In this document: positions 33,904-44,999 of the stretch, piece by piece
How positions within the stretch are numbered: the stretch's first letter is position 1
Layout: every line of letters begins with the position of its first letter
From: Dactylorhiza incarnata
Taxonomy: Eukaryota > Streptophyta > Magnoliopsida > Asparagales > Orchidaceae
Assembly (NCBI GenBank): GCA_033032865.1
Contig: JAWHQI010000520.1
Location: forward strand, 62,001-126,000
Direction of reading: 5' to 3'
DNA length: 64,000 nucleotides
The notes under the pieces: model-generated
Databases searched by the model: none
What the model was told of the DNA's origin: nothing
The model's input: only the letters and a program-made list of their open reading frames with translations
Made by a program: the position numbers and the translations under genes

Positions 33904-34713
33904 CAGAGACGGGCGAGCGGAAGGGAAGGGCGAGGTTACGCGGTCGGGGAAAGGATTTAGGGATTGGTTTGTAAATAAAAGGAATGGAGATTGGATGTGA
34001 ATAATAAACACCTAAAAAAAGAGTTATCATTGGTCTGCGAATAGCCATTTTCGGTCCCCGGTTAACAATTCCCTAAATAAAAGGGTAAAATTGGAGGTGT
34101 TTTGCCTTTATATATAGTATATATGTTATTTAAGCATTTTTCATAAAAGTTAAAATATCAATTTAGTATATATTTTTATTAAAATATTGTTTAAATGATT
34201 GTTTTTTTAATTGCTTTGAAAATAAATTTAGGGTGCTTAATTATATTTGCACCACGGTGGTCTCCGGTGAGATCGGGTAGGTTAGAAAGAGGTTGCAAAT
34301 AGACGATTGATTTTAGGATATGAAATATTAATTAATAATTATTTGGGATTCCAAATATCTATATAGAGACTGCAAATATCAACACCTTAAATTTAATGAT
34401 TGTGATTAGCTTGATGGTGTAATGGTAACCCCCTCTTAACACTATAATGTAGATATAAAAGAGAGAATAATGAAAGAATATGTAAATGACATTCTAATAG
34501 AGAAATATAAAGCTCACAAAAATTTGAATGACATTGTTTTCTCATTATCTTTATAAAAGATAGTTGTTTTGAAGCAATATTGTCATTCCCTACGCTTTCA
34601 AATTATGTTCCTTTCTCATTGTTTTTATTAACATTCACAACTTTAATATGAAATTATTTTTTTGTGCTTTTAATATATTTTTAATGCGAATATCGGTTGT
34701 GTCGGCTTACAAC
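33904..34713. other. AT-rich DNA, nothing recognised
   Basis: AAACACCT at 34006 and its inverse AGGTGTTT near 34096 might bound a small MITE. The TSD of the next element (CTTACAAC) is at 34706-34713. Confidence 0.4.
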
Positions 34714-35589
34714 CAGTGGCGGACGCAGGAATTTTTTCCAGTGTGGGCGGACTAAAAAATTGAATTTTTTTTTTGAAAAATATGAAACAAGTACATTAAT
34801 CATTAATATGACAAAAATTATACAAAAAACCTCTTGTAGACCGAGACATAATAAGAAAAACTGGAGCAAATAAAATTCAAAATTCAAAGAAATGTGTTCT
34901 GACTTCTGGGAGACATGCATGCATTGATAGCTTACCAAATAAACTAAATGATTTTGAAAAAAATGCTAAGAAAAAAAAAACAGATCTACAAAAAAATGCT
35001 CAGAAAAATGCAGCATCCAAAAAGATAATATCCTTAATGAAATCAGATCTGCTGGGTTCGTTCAGGAAAATTTTCAAAACAGATCTTTTTGGATAATATA
35101 ATGATTAGTTAAATAAAACAGATTCGCATCTACAAAATCAAGATCTACAAAAAAATTGATGAAATCAAACCTTTTGAGGCATTGGACTGAGAGGAGGCCG
35201 GAGGGTCGGAGTCGGAGGGATTCCGTCGGTCGGATTGAGAGGGGGAAGGCTTCCGTCGGTCGGATTGAGAGGAAGAGGGCCTTCGTCGGTCCGATTGAGA
35301 GGGTGAGGGCTTCCGTCGGCCAGAGAGGGGGGAGGGATTTCGCTGGCTTGTGACATGTCGCGAGCTGTCGGGGGTGGGTGGGGGAGAGGGTGGGAGGTTG
35401 AGAATAGGGCATTGTACTATTAAGTTTAAAAAAACGGTATTAGCCACGGCGTTTTGCCGTGGCTAATAATATTAAGTTAAAAAAGGGTATTAGCCACGGC
35501 TTTTTGCCGTGGCTAATACTATTAACCTTTTTTTTTAAATTTGAGTGTGGGCGGCCGCCCACACTCGCCCCAAGGTGGGTCCGCCCCTG
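34714..35589. mobile_element. Non-autonomous hAT element (TSD CTTACAAC)
   Basis: An 876-bp element with TIRs CAGTGGCGGACGCAGGA (left) and CAGGGGCGGACCCACC (right, reversed) and 8-bp TSD CTTACAAC at 34706-34713 and 35590-35597. No transposase. Inside are an array of about 33-bp repeats with TTCCGTCGGTCGGATTGAGAG (35215-35320) and two perfect hairpins (35439-35517). Confidence 0.88.
35439..35517. repeat. Two tandem perfect 12-bp hairpins
   Basis: ATTAGCCACGGC - 5-nt loop - GCCGTGGCTAAT at 35439-35467 and again at 35489-35517. Similar paired words are known as subterminal repeats of plant CACTA MITEs, so this may be a captured piece. Confidence 0.9.
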
Positions 35590-35597
35590 CTTACAAC

Positions 35598-35905
35598 CTA
35601 AGTGAAAATGCAATTCACAATGAATTATTCATTTATGAAAAATGGTGTCATCGAATTGCCATCGGACTAAAATCATAATTCACAGCAACTTATTAAATCA
35701 ATTAGGGTCCGTTCGTTTGGACGGAATTAGCTTTCCGGAATTGGTATTTAAGATTTGAAATCCACTTCTAGTGTTCGGCGTGACAAAATTAACGCGGATA
35801 TTGTTTTTTATGGGAAAACTCACGATTTTGACATTGAACTAAAAAATCAAATTACTAATTCTTACATTTGCCCATGGGTTTTCTGAATAATCAAGTGTTG
35901 GCACG
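35598..35905. other. Unassigned DNA
   Basis: GGGTCCGTTCGTTTGGACGG at about 35704 resembles a MITE terminus, but no second end was found. Confidence 0.35.
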
Positions 35906-35910
35906 TGCAA

Positions 35911-36125
35911 GCATTTTTTTGCCCGAGAATGCTTTTTTCGCCCGAGAGTGCTTTTTTCGCCCGAGCGCGTGTTTTCCAGTTAGGCGAGTGTGTTTTCTGT
36001 CGGGCGTGGATTTTTGCCCGGGTAGGTGTTTTTTTTTGCACAGACGTGCCATTTTTCGCCCGGGCGCGCATTTTTCGGCCCAAACAGACGTTTTTTTGCC
36101 CGAGCAGAATTTTTTCGCACGAGCA
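35911..36125. repeat. T-rich / GCCCGAG minisatellite, about 11 units of about 20 bp
   Basis: Imperfect units of the form GCTTTTTTCGCCCGAGNNNG alternate T runs with CCCG words. Open frames (rich in Phe, Ala, Arg) are repeat products. Confidence 0.85.
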
Positions 36126-36136
36126 TGCATATTCCG

Positions 36137-36306
36137 TGTCACGACCCGTATCTTCCCCCGAATTATGCTACGATATCAGAGTAAAGGGAAAAATACGCGT
36201 CGTGATGCCACGTCCTGTAGGGGACAACTACAGACGTTCAGGCAAGCACTCAAACGAACATTTTTACGAGAAAAGATAGGTATTTGTAAAAAAAAAGAAT
36301 TATCTT
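36137..36306. other. LTR-like fragment truncating gypsy-D
   Basis: Begins TGTCACGACCCGTATC, a common gypsy LTR start; the gypsy-D integrase frame breaks off at its other edge. Ends and TSD not resolved. Confidence 0.35.
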
Positions 36307-39065
36307 TTAACCTTTCTTTCTTTTAACACCTGCCATCGGGGACACCTTCAGAAACACCATGTCCCCCACTGCAAATTCCAAATCACTCCTACGCCGATTG
36401 GCGTACTTCTCATAGCGCTCCTGAGCTATCCAGAGCTTCTCACGGATCTGCGTTACGACAACACTCATCTCTTCCAAAGCCTGAGGACCCAAAACTGCCT
36501 TCTCGCCCACTTCAGCCCAAAACAGGAGAGTCTGACATCGCCTCCCATAGAGAGCCTCAAAAGGAGTCATCTGCAAGCTCTCCTGATAACTATTATTGTA
36601 CGCAAACTCCATGAGCCCAAGACGTTCATTCCAAGCTCCTCCATGCTCCAAAATATTACACCGGATCATATCCTCCACGATCTGATTTACCCTTTCCGTC
36701 TGCCCATTCGTCTGCGGGTGGTAAGTTGTAGAATATCTGAGATCTGTGCCCAAAGCCCCTTGCAGACTCTGCCAAAAATGGGAAGTGTACCTGGAATCCC
36801 AATCGGGCACAATGCTCGCGGGCACTCCATGCAGTCTAATGACCTCCTGCACATACAAAGACACAATCTTCTCCATCGAATAGCCAGTCTTGTACAACAC
36901 GAAATGAGCACACTTGGTCAACCTGTCCACGATCACCCACACCGCATCATGTCCCCGGGGGGATCTCGGTAAACCAGTAATAAAATCCATGGAGATACTC
37001 TCCCATTTCCACAAAGGAATGTCCAACGGTGTCAACTTGCCCCCGGGTCTCCCATGATCCGCCTTGATGCGCTGACAAGTGAAACAACACTGCGCTACAA
37101 ACCTCGCAATATCACCCTTCATGCCTGACCACCACACGATCTGCTTCAAATCGCGACACATCTTCGTAGAGCCAGGATGATAAGATAGGCTGGAGTCGTG
37201 AGCCTCCTCACAAATCTTCGCTCGAATCTCCTCCACAGGGGGTATGCAAGACTGCCACGGTACCTCAAGGTACCCTCAACATCGATAGAGAAATCTGGCA
37301 ACTCGCCTCTCTTTGCTCTGCCTCGGAGGTGCTGCAAATCCAGATCATCCTTCTGATGCGACTTTGCCAGAGTAATCCAGGAAGGTTCTTCAACCTCCAT
37401 ACAAGACGGTCCACCCCTGGGCTTCACCGCGATACTCATCAAAAGGAACTCCTCAACCAGAGACTGCATGGAGAGTCCGAAAACAGAAGCCGACTTCCTG
37501 CTTAGGGCATCCACCACAACATTCACCTTGCCTGGGTGATACAGGATCTCCACATTATAATCTGACACGTACTCCATCCACCGATGCTGGTGCAAGTTCA
37601 GTTCTCGCTGAGAAAATACGCAAATCAGGCTCTTCTGATCTGAATAGATCTTGCACACCACCCCATACAAAAGATGCCTCCACAGCTTCAGGGCATAAAT
37701 CACCGCAGCAAACTCTAAATCATGTGTCGGGTAGTTCCTCTCATGAACCTTTAGATGCCTCGACCCATACGCAATGACCTTGCCCTCTTGCATGAGGACA
37801 CACCCAAGGCCTATCCGCGAAGCATCAACATAAACCTGAAACTCCACTCCCTCAACATGGAGAGCCAAAACTGGGGCGGAACACAGTCTTCTCTTTAACT
37901 CCTAAAAGGCCTCATCACACTGCTCACTCCAATCAAAAGCTGCCCCTTCCGGGTCAACCTAGTCAGAGGCGCGGAAATACCTGAGAACCCTTCCACAAAC
38001 CTCTGATAATAGCCTGCCAAACCCAAGAAACTCTAGATTTCCTTAGGCGTTGCCGGTCTTTTCCAATCCAAAACAACAACGACCTTTGCTGGGTCCACAG
38101 AGATGCCACCCTTGCTCACCAGGTGACCCAAGAAGGAAACTTGCGAAAGCCAAAACTCGCATTTGCTCAGCTTGGCATACAACCTGTGTGCTCTCAGGGT
38201 AGACATCACCAAACGCAAATGCCGAGCATGCTCCTCTTCACTCGAAGAATAAACCAACACATCATCTATAAAAACCCACCACAAACTGGTCCACATATTC
38301 TCGAAATACCCTGTTCATCAATTCCATAAAAGGCGAGGGCGCATTCGTCAGCCCAAAAGACATCACCAGGAACTCAAAATATCCATAACGCGTCCGGAAA
38401 GCAGTTCGCGGAACATCTGAGCCGCGAATCCTCAACTGATGGTAACCGGACCGAAGGTCAATCTTCGAGAACATGTAGCTACCCTGCAACTGATCGAACA
38501 AATCATCAATCCGCGGCAACGGATACCTGTTTTTAATCATAACCTTGTTCAACTCCCTATAATCGATGCATAGCCTCATTGTCCCATCCTTCTTCTTCAC
38601 GAACAGAACCGGCGCACCCCAAGGCGACGAACTCGGCCTAATAAAACCAGACTACAGCAACTCATCCAACTGAGTGCGCAACTCCTCCAACTCCCGCGAC
38701 GCCATACGATAGGGTGCCTTTGCAATAGGGCGGGTCCCAGGCTCCAAATCTATCACAAACTCCAATTCTCGCTCAGCCGGAAGACCAGGAAGGTTGTCGG
38801 GAAAAACGTCCGCGGTACTCCCGCACCACAAGAATGTCTTCAACACAAGGCGACGATGCACAAGCCGCAAGCGAAATAGAAACAAAACAGACACGGCCAT
38901 CAAACTCCGCAAGGCCTAGGCACAGACCACCGACATCACTGAGGCAGTTTGACGCGGGGAGCCAAACACGCTCCTGAGCTGGCCATCTTCCATCAGGAAA
39001 TCCAGACGCTTATCCCTGCACTGGATCACAACGTCGTAACGGGCTTGCCAATCCATGCCCATGAT
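36307..39065 (-). pseudogene. gypsy-D pol: protease end, RT, RNase H, integrase
   Basis: Minus-strand order: MGMDWQARYDVVIQC (39060), [20 protein letters not shown] (38800), RT with [16 protein letters not shown] (38590) and [11 protein letters not shown] (38270), RNase H with [18 protein letters not shown] (37830) and [11 protein letters not shown], integrase with the zinc region [27 protein letters not shown] (first Asp), VPDWDSRYTSHFW (second Asp) and TNGQTERVNQ (Glu). TAG stops and frameshifts occur near 38650, 38285, 38030, 37900 and 37240; integrase is cut at 36310 before any chromodomain. Gag and LTRs are not attached. Confidence 0.93.
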
Positions 39066-39273
39066 CATGATGAGAAATTTTAAAGCACTAAAATAACAAC
39101 ACAATATGATAAGCAGTTTAAGATTGGAATCAATATAGTGCAACAAAATTTCAAGTAATAAAAACCGCAAGTGCACGGTGTACGATTGTAATACCGATAC
39201 AAGTACGAGTCGATCCACAGAGAAGGTCTAAATTCTACTTTAATCTAGGCAAATTATGAGGGTGTGAAAACTG

Positions 39274-39310
<37 letters not shown>

Positions 39311-39480
39311 TGTGGAAAATGAGAGGTGTGAAGAGAGAGAGAGAGAGAGTAACAAAATTCCCACATCATCAACCTCTATTTATAGATTTTAATTTCTTAT
39401 GTTTTTTACTTAAAAAAAGTATAATAAGACATAATAATACATATAATAGCTAAATAACAGCGGCATGCAGGCAATGACCA
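39066..39480 (-). repeat. LTR-like fragment with TATA box and (AG)n
   Basis: Sense (minus) TATA box TCTATAAATAGAGG near 39378-39391, two AG-dinucleotide runs (39277-39307, 39333-39347), and the phrase CCGCAAGTGCACGGTGTACG, a form common in the R-U5 of Tat/Athila-like gypsy LTRs. It abuts gypsy-D abruptly at 39065. Family is tentative. Confidence 0.45.
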
Positions 39481-39497
39481 AAAAATTTGGCTGTTGT

Positions 39498-39897
39498 GAT
39501 GCAGGACGTCGGGGCCCCGAACGCACCCCGTGACATCACACCAGCTAGCGGACCACGGCCAAGCACGCCTGCCATAAGGACTGCAGTCCAGGCACCCAAA
39601 CCCGTCTCCGCGCCTGTTCTCAGCGCGACGGGTTGTTGAGGCTGGGGCTCGATCCCCAGACCTCCTTGATAAGAACCTCTCCTAGCAGGCCTTATCACCA
39701 ACTGACCTGCAGGAGAGGTTCTTATCAAGGAGGTCTGGGGATCGAGCCCCAGCCTCAACAACCCGTCGCGCTGAGAACAGGCGCGGAGATGGGTTGAGGT
39801 GCCTGGACTACAGTCCTTCTGGCAGGCGTGCTTGGTTGTGGTCCGCTAGCTGGTGTGATGCCACGGGGTGCGGTCGGGGCCCCAACGTCCTGCATCA
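39498..39897. repeat. Large inverted repeat (186-bp arms, 27-bp loop)
   Basis: Arms 39498-39683 and 39711-39897 are near-perfect inverted copies (TGATGCAGGACGT, GGCCCCGAACGCACCCCGTG, CTCAGCGCGACGGGTTGTTG, CTGGGGCTCGATCCCCAG). The right arm continues a minus frame from 40135 (Pro/Ala/Thr-rich, gag-like); the left arm is an inverted duplicate of it. A smaller palindrome, GTTGCTGGCAACG/CGTTGCCAG, lies at 39912-39943. Confidence 0.93.
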
Positions 39898-40135
39898 TGT
39901 TGCCTGCAAAGTTGCTGGCAACGACAATATAGTCGTTGCCAGTAAGGCAACATGCCTTGCTGCCTTGCACTGCGGGCAGGCCCTGGGCCGTGCACCAGAC
40001 CGAGCGGCTTTTTTCCTTAATTCGCTCAATTCGTCGTTGTCTTGCCTGCAACCTCGCCTGAGCCTGCCGAAGGTACTTCACCCACTCCCCATTCCGCCGC
40101 CAACACCGGAGGTATATCGTCGGAGGGACTTCCAC
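39755..40135 (-). pseudogene. Gag-like open frame feeding the inverted repeat, unrecognised
   Basis: A 126-codon minus frame with an Arg/Gln-rich start (KYLRQAQARLQARQRRIERI) and a Pro/Thr/Ala-rich end (TPASGPQPSTPARR). Composition resembles gypsy Gag linkers, but no domain can be named. It stops inside the inverted repeat. Confidence 0.35.
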
Positions 40136-40257
40136 GGATGATATTGATGCCCCAAGTCATTTTTCCATTTTTTATTTTTTTATTTATTTTTATGGTTAAT
40201 CTTACCAACAAGTCATGATGAGAGTTTTAATTCCTCTCATATTTTTGAGATTATAAT
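40136..40257. other. AT-rich spacer
   Basis: T-rich DNA with no recognised feature. Confidence 0.4.
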
Positions 40258-41383
40258 TGTTGCGGTCTACTCAAGGCTCCTAAAATCGGTCTAGAATGAC
40301 TGCCTTAACCCATGAGTGGACGAGCGCGCAATCACTCACAGAAATTCGAGACAGCTGACATAGATCTTTTTTAACGTGGAAAATCTCGAAAAGAGGTGAA
40401 AAACCACCCGGCTGGTTCGGAGCCAACCAAACTTTACTATCAGTTGCTTCGTTACAGGGCTGTCAGGTGAACTCAAGAGCGACAAACCGCTCCTTGTTAC
40501 AGTTGGGGGAGAGGAATGGAGAAAGGCGCTCGGAGGGTGACAGGCCACCGCTCCCGAGACTAAGTCTTCTTCTTTGTTGCAGTGACGAGCACCGTGCTCC
40601 AAGGATTGCATGGCGTTCTGTTGGTGCTTGGAAAATGGAGAGTGTTCGTGCAACTCGGGGGGGGGGGGGGGGGGGGGCACTTTCGAGGTTGACCCGAATG
40701 GCCAGAGTGAAGGACTTGTCACTTGCTTGGAGGAGACGGGCGAAGCTTCCTGGACCGTCTTCGAAGCCTTCGAAGACTCTTCGGGATCTCCTTCGAACAT
40801 TATGAAGATCTTCAAGGAGAGCTCTCTTCCTTGCACTTAGGAAGAAATAGAGGGGAAGAGAAAAGATCGAAAAAGGGGAAGCATTGGGGTTCTACTTACA
40901 GGCCCCATGGATAGTTATGGTATTTAGGCGGTTATCCGCAGACCGTAACCACCATAATTACTAATCGCAGCCCGATTTTATAAGGTTTATAATGTGTATT
41001 ATTTAGGTATTTTCCTATACACAAATCGATATATTTTCGGATATTCGCACCCACCCATGAAGGGTGGTTACACCGGCGCTTACTCGGGTGGTTACCTGCG
41101 CATCGGACGGTGGAGATTGCGCGGTGGTGATTGTTCGTCAACGGTTAAGGGGTCGGCCGGCGGCGAGGAGGCCGGATGACGTCGAGGCCCAGGCGGTCGC
41201 CGGCGGGAGGCCGGGCGGCCAAAGGCCCGCCCAATCTAAGCGGCCAAGGGGTCGGGCGGACAAGAAGGCCACCCGACCTGGATGGCAGAGAGGCCGATCG
41301 GCCAAGGGGCCGCCCGACCTTGGCGGCCAAGGGGCCACCCGGCCTGGGCGACCAAGGGGTCGCACGATCTGGGCGGTCAAGGG
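40258..41383 (-). repeat. gypsy LTR-like block (gypsy-E), interrupted by SIRE-A
   Basis: Starts TGTTGCGGTCTACTC and shares phrases with the gypsy-B LTR (ACGTGGAAAATC, GGTGAAAAACCAC, CGGAGGGTGACA), so it is probably an LTR of a related family on the minus strand. It contains a G21 run (40657-40677) and ends in a minisatellite. No PBS is visible at 40257 and the far end is beyond SIRE-A. Confidence 0.55.
41211..41383. repeat. 25-27-bp GC-rich minisatellite, site of SIRE-A insertion
   Basis: Imperfect units of CGGCCAAGGGGCCGCCCGACCTGG with variants; the last unit is cut by the SIRE-A LTR after AAGGG, the presumptive TSD (its partner is not in the window). Confidence 0.8.
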
Positions 41384-41589
41384 TGTAAGTTTATAAGGGT
41401 TGTAGTCTAAATCACCTAGAGGGGGGGGGGGGGGGGGGTGAATAGGTCTCTTTTGATTTTTACTTATTTTATTTAAATGTTTAAGATTATTCTAAACAAG
41501 TAATCGACCACACAGAAAACACACAATCATGTATAGTGGTTCCCCAAGACAGCGTGTCTATGGGTAGTCCACTTTCCCCCTTCACCCTT

Positions 41590-41604
41590 CTAACAGTGTG
41601 TTAG
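41590..41604 (-). repeat. Conserved leader hairpin CTAACA-GTG-TGTTAG
   Basis: A 6-bp stem with a 3-nt loop. The same hairpin is at 58670-58684; in SIRE-C (62528-62542) it is CTAGCA-GTG-TGCTAG, a compensated pair change. Confidence 0.85.
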
Positions 41605-41624
41605 ACAGGGCCAACTCCTCCAAT

Positions 41625-41984
41625 CTCAGCTCCAAGAGCTTACAACACAAATTCCTCAGGATCTCTCAGGTTTTCCCAAACCCTACCTCAGGCACAACAA
41701 CCCTACCTCAGATCAGCCACTGATCCTACAACTCAGACCACAACAGGTCCTACAATCTCAGGCCAACAAGCCTTACCTCAGAGGAATCCTCCTCATACAA
41801 CTCAGACCTCTTCCAGGTCCTACCTCAGAGGAATCCTCCTCCTACAGCTCAGGCAATAATGCCCTACAACTCAGGCTAAACAACCCTACCTCAGATCTTC
41901 ACAGATCCTACCTAAGGCTGTCCTCACGGCTCTACAACTCAGGCAGTGAAGCCCTACAAACTCAGAACCCAAAGGTTCCTACAA
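41625..41984 (-). repeat. Array of about 15 variable-stem mini-hairpins, SIRE-A 3' LTR copy
   Basis: On the plus strand each 20-26-base unit is CTCAG + stem-loop + CYTAC(AA). Stems include AGCTC/GAGCT, GGTTT/AAACC, GATCAG/CTGATC, GACC/GGTC, GAGGA/TCCTC (twice), GACCT/AGGTC, GGCA/TGCC, GATCT/AGATC, GGC/GCC and GAACC/GGTTC; loops are 3-8 nt. The stem sequences differ between units while complementarity is kept and the linker stays constant. It lies downstream of the TATA box, so in the transcribed leader. Two or three units have decayed mismatches here that are paired in the 5' LTR copy. Confidence 0.88.
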
Positions 41985-42292
41985 AAGTAATAATGATCTT
42001 TACAATATAGAAGGAAGAAAGGTCAAGCCTGGTTCTTCTTCTTCTTCTCAGCTGCTGTTGCAGACTTGAACCAGGGAGCCAATGTTCAGCTCCAACTTGT
42101 TCTTCTTGATCAGCCCTTCAGATGAAGAACTGAATCTACTGCTCTATCTTGAAATTAATCAAGATGAGCTATCTCATTTCTCCTTGCAGCCTTGTGTGAT
42201 TCAGTTGTTGGCTGCCGTCCATGGAACAGTAATTTTCTTGATTTTGCGTACTGGAGAACTAGCAAAGGTTATTTGCTCAACCCTAACTTATC

Positions 42293-42301
42293 CCTTTTAT
42301 A
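42293..42301 (-). promoter_or_regulatory. SIRE-A LTR TATA box
   Basis: Sense TATAAAAGG within GGATGTATAAAAGGG; conserved in the other LTR at 59370-59378. Confidence 0.8.
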
Positions 42302-42410
42302 CATCCCCGGCCTTCAACAGCTCTCAGCCGTCCTTCTGAGTAGTATGGGAGAGACTGGTGGACCCCACAATGTCATTCTGCAGCTTGCATTAAAAGCAGA
42401 ATACGTAATC

Positions 42411-42676
42411 TGCGTTTGATGAACTCGCCAAACTCTGCGTTCGACGAACTTGCCATACTCTGTGTTCGACGAACTTCATTCTGCGCTCGACGAACACGCC
42501 AGATCTCTTTCCCAACTGCATGCTGCTTCTTTCCCGTCTCAGCGGATCCGCTGAGACAGACAGCCGTCTCAGCAGTTTCTTCTATCTGCATATCCTTCCC
42601 CGTCTCAGCAGATTCGCTGAGACAGTGAGCTCGTGTCAGCGGATTTGACCCTTCAGCTCAGCGGTTCTGCTGAGAC
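42411..42676 (-). promoter_or_regulatory. U3 palindrome cluster of SIRE-A
   Basis: Words GTTCGACGAAC (42439-42449, 42464-42474; variants near 42411 and at 42485-42495) and CTCAGCGGATCCGCTGAG (perfect, 42538-42555; diverged copies at 42602-42623 and 42656-42676). They sit 110-380 bases upstream of the TATA box. Arrays of palindromes at this LTR position are a known Sirevirus trait; these particular words are read directly here. Confidence 0.85.
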
Positions 42677-42855
42677 AATTCTTCATCTCTCAGGAGTTGA
42701 TTTCTCCTGATCTAAGGGCATGATTGGCCCTTTCTCTTGAGTTACCTGAGCCTGTATATCTTACACAAATATGGTTTTATCAAATACAACTTTGTACTTA
42801 GCATTGAGTGTGACCCCTCTTCAAATCAAGGGAATTAGATGGCAAATTCCCAACA

Positions 42856-42872
42856 ATCTACCCCTATTTGAA
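42856..42872 (-). other. SIRE-A polypurine tract
   Basis: Sense AAATAGGGGTAGAT directly precedes TGTTGGGAA of the 3' LTR. Confidence 0.85.
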
Positions 42873-43470
42873 GAGGGCAAAACACCTGCCAATGCTAAGT
42901 AGCAACTTAATCAAAAGTATGTCATATTACAGAAAGATATTAAATAATGAGAGATATGACATTTCATGACACATGAAGATAGAGTAAATTTCTGTTGACA
43001 TTAACAGTTTCTTATCTATGTGAATTATCATTGGATACATATGTCAACTACTCATAAAGATATTTCACATTTATGTTCATTATATGAAGACTCAGCATTT
43101 CTTCATAACTGTATGTTCTTAGCACAAGATACTGAAAGTGAATATTAAGTTAAAACACAGTTATTCAAGTGCAACATACATATAAAAGCAATAAATGACA
43201 CAATATGATTTTCAGAAGATGAAATATCATTTCATTTAAATGTTCAAAACAGACATAAACACTCAGTTTAGGTCATATTTTTACATCAAACAATTTAAGG
43301 AGCTTCTGAAAATAGAGTCTTTTTGGATGGTCCCTGAGAAGAGCTTTCTCCTTCTTCTTCAGATTTTCTCTTCCTTGCATCAGCAGCAGCCTTCATCTTT
43401 TCCTTCTCTTTGAAGTATAGGAATGGCTTTGGAATATATCATGGGGGAATCCTTATAAGAGTTTCCCTTC
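42873..43470 (-). other. SIRE-A 3' untranslated region
   Basis: AT-rich DNA between the ORF2 stop and PPT. No further frame is recognised. Confidence 0.6.
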
Positions 43471-44999
43471 TTACCATATTTCTTTGAGAATCCTTTCCCT
43501 TAGAGACTCCCTCTCTAGGTGCTTGATCCATTCAGCAGATGAGTAGACATGGTCAATATCCTTGAGTGGATTGTCATGGCTGACCCAGGTGTTGACTACA
43601 ATTGTATCCAATTCCAGATTGTCATCCTCATAGAGTGGATCATCTAATCTTTCCATCCTCTTCTGGGCCATATATTCTTCAGCAGTCTGAATGCCCTCTC
43701 TCCTTCTCCTCTTTGATTCCCTCTCATCTTGAATCAGTTCAGATTGACCTTGAAAGTCAAAATCTTCAGGTCTGTTTGGATTCAATACAGGAAGGTTTAA
43801 GGCAATTCTTGTTCCTTGTAACACCTTTAGACTGGTGATCCAATGATCATCATTTACCTTCTTAACCACAGTTAGAACATTTTCTTGAATTGCATTTGAT
43901 GCATTATTGACCTCTTGCACCACTTTCTTGTAGGTTGCTTCCTGGTTAGTGAGTAGCAGTTGGTGGGCATTCTCCAGGTTGGTGTTTATCCTTATGTGAG
44001 ACCCTTTCAATTTTGCACTTAGCTTGACAACTTTTTCCTCCCCCTTTTTGCCTTCTTCAAATATCTTTTTCTCAATTTCAGAGTGTTGATCCATTATGGA
44101 TTGGAAGAGAGTTTGAAAAGTGTTGTCCACATCCTCCAGAATGTTTTCCTTTGCCTTGTCAATGTGGGACATGACATGGTTGCTGGTTGTGTTAGCCACT
44201 TGTACCATTCTGGCAACTGCTTTCTCTCAGACATTTTCATTCTTGTAAAGTTGATGTTTTACATATGTAATGTCTTTTGTGGAGTCCCCTTGTTTGTCTG
44301 CAATTTGCTTCAGTGCAGTGTGTTGGGCAACAATAGTGCCTTTATCCATCTCAAACCATCTGGTCATTTGTTGGAGGATATGAGCAGATGCTGTTGTGAC
44401 ATCATGAATATGGGTATTCAGCTCAGTCCTTATTGCATCCACCCTTGATTCCATTCTTTGCTCACTGGCTTGGAGCTCCTGAGTCAATGCTGCTCTTGTA
44501 GCATTTAACTCATCCCTTATTTGAGCAGTGGCACCTTGAACCTTTTCTGCAACATGCTCTTTCATGGACAAGATCTGACCCTCAATGATGGATTGTATCG
44601 AGTTTAGTAGGTCAGATGTGTCCAGCACAGTTGCTGGCCTTTCCTGGGCCACCTCTTTCTCCACCACCTCTTCAACCCCATTGTTTGCCTTCTCCACTGC
44701 AGGTTCTTGTCTTGGCATCTCTTCAGAAGAGGGTAGAATTTCCATGGTGTCAGTCACCCTGATGACTTCTTCTTAACTCTGAGCTTTGGCTCTTCCAGCA
44801 TCTGGGCTGTGCTCCCCCTCACTAGCACACCCACCTGTTGGAGCCTATGTTCCGCATCTCTTGGTTTGAGAATAACAAATACCGTGTTGTATTTGATCTA
44901 GTATTTTGTGTGTTTATAGTATGCAGGTTGTACAGGAACTATAGCTACACATCCCTATGAATAGTTTGCTGATTGGAGATGACTCTCTGGAAATATAGC

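Larger units (their letters stand above)
41384..42855 (-). repeat. SIRE-A 3' LTR (1472 bp)
   Basis: Plus-strand ends are TGTAAGTTTATAAGGG and AAATTCCCAACA; sense start TGTTGGGAATTTGCC follows the PPT. Order on the sense strand: palindromic words in U3 (42676-42411), TATA at 42293-42301, hairpin array in the leader (41984-41625), hairpin 41590-41604, C18 tract (G on plus, 41421-41438) near the U5 end. It pairs with 58469-59608. Confidence 0.93.

Noticed and set aside
34006..34103. Small MITE bounded by AAACACCT/AGGTGTTT
   Set aside because: Eight-base inverted words without a TSD are too weak.
35598..35905. Second MITE starting GGGTCCGTTCGTTTGG
   Set aside because: No matching second terminus or TSD could be found.
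36643..36972. Plus-strand frame of 109 codons
   Set aside because: Antisense to the gypsy-D integrase.
41625..41984. CRISPR-like repeat/spacer reading of the hairpin array
   Set aside because: Plant LTR context, array present in both LTRs, repeats only 5-12 bases, and the 'spacers' are self-complementary.
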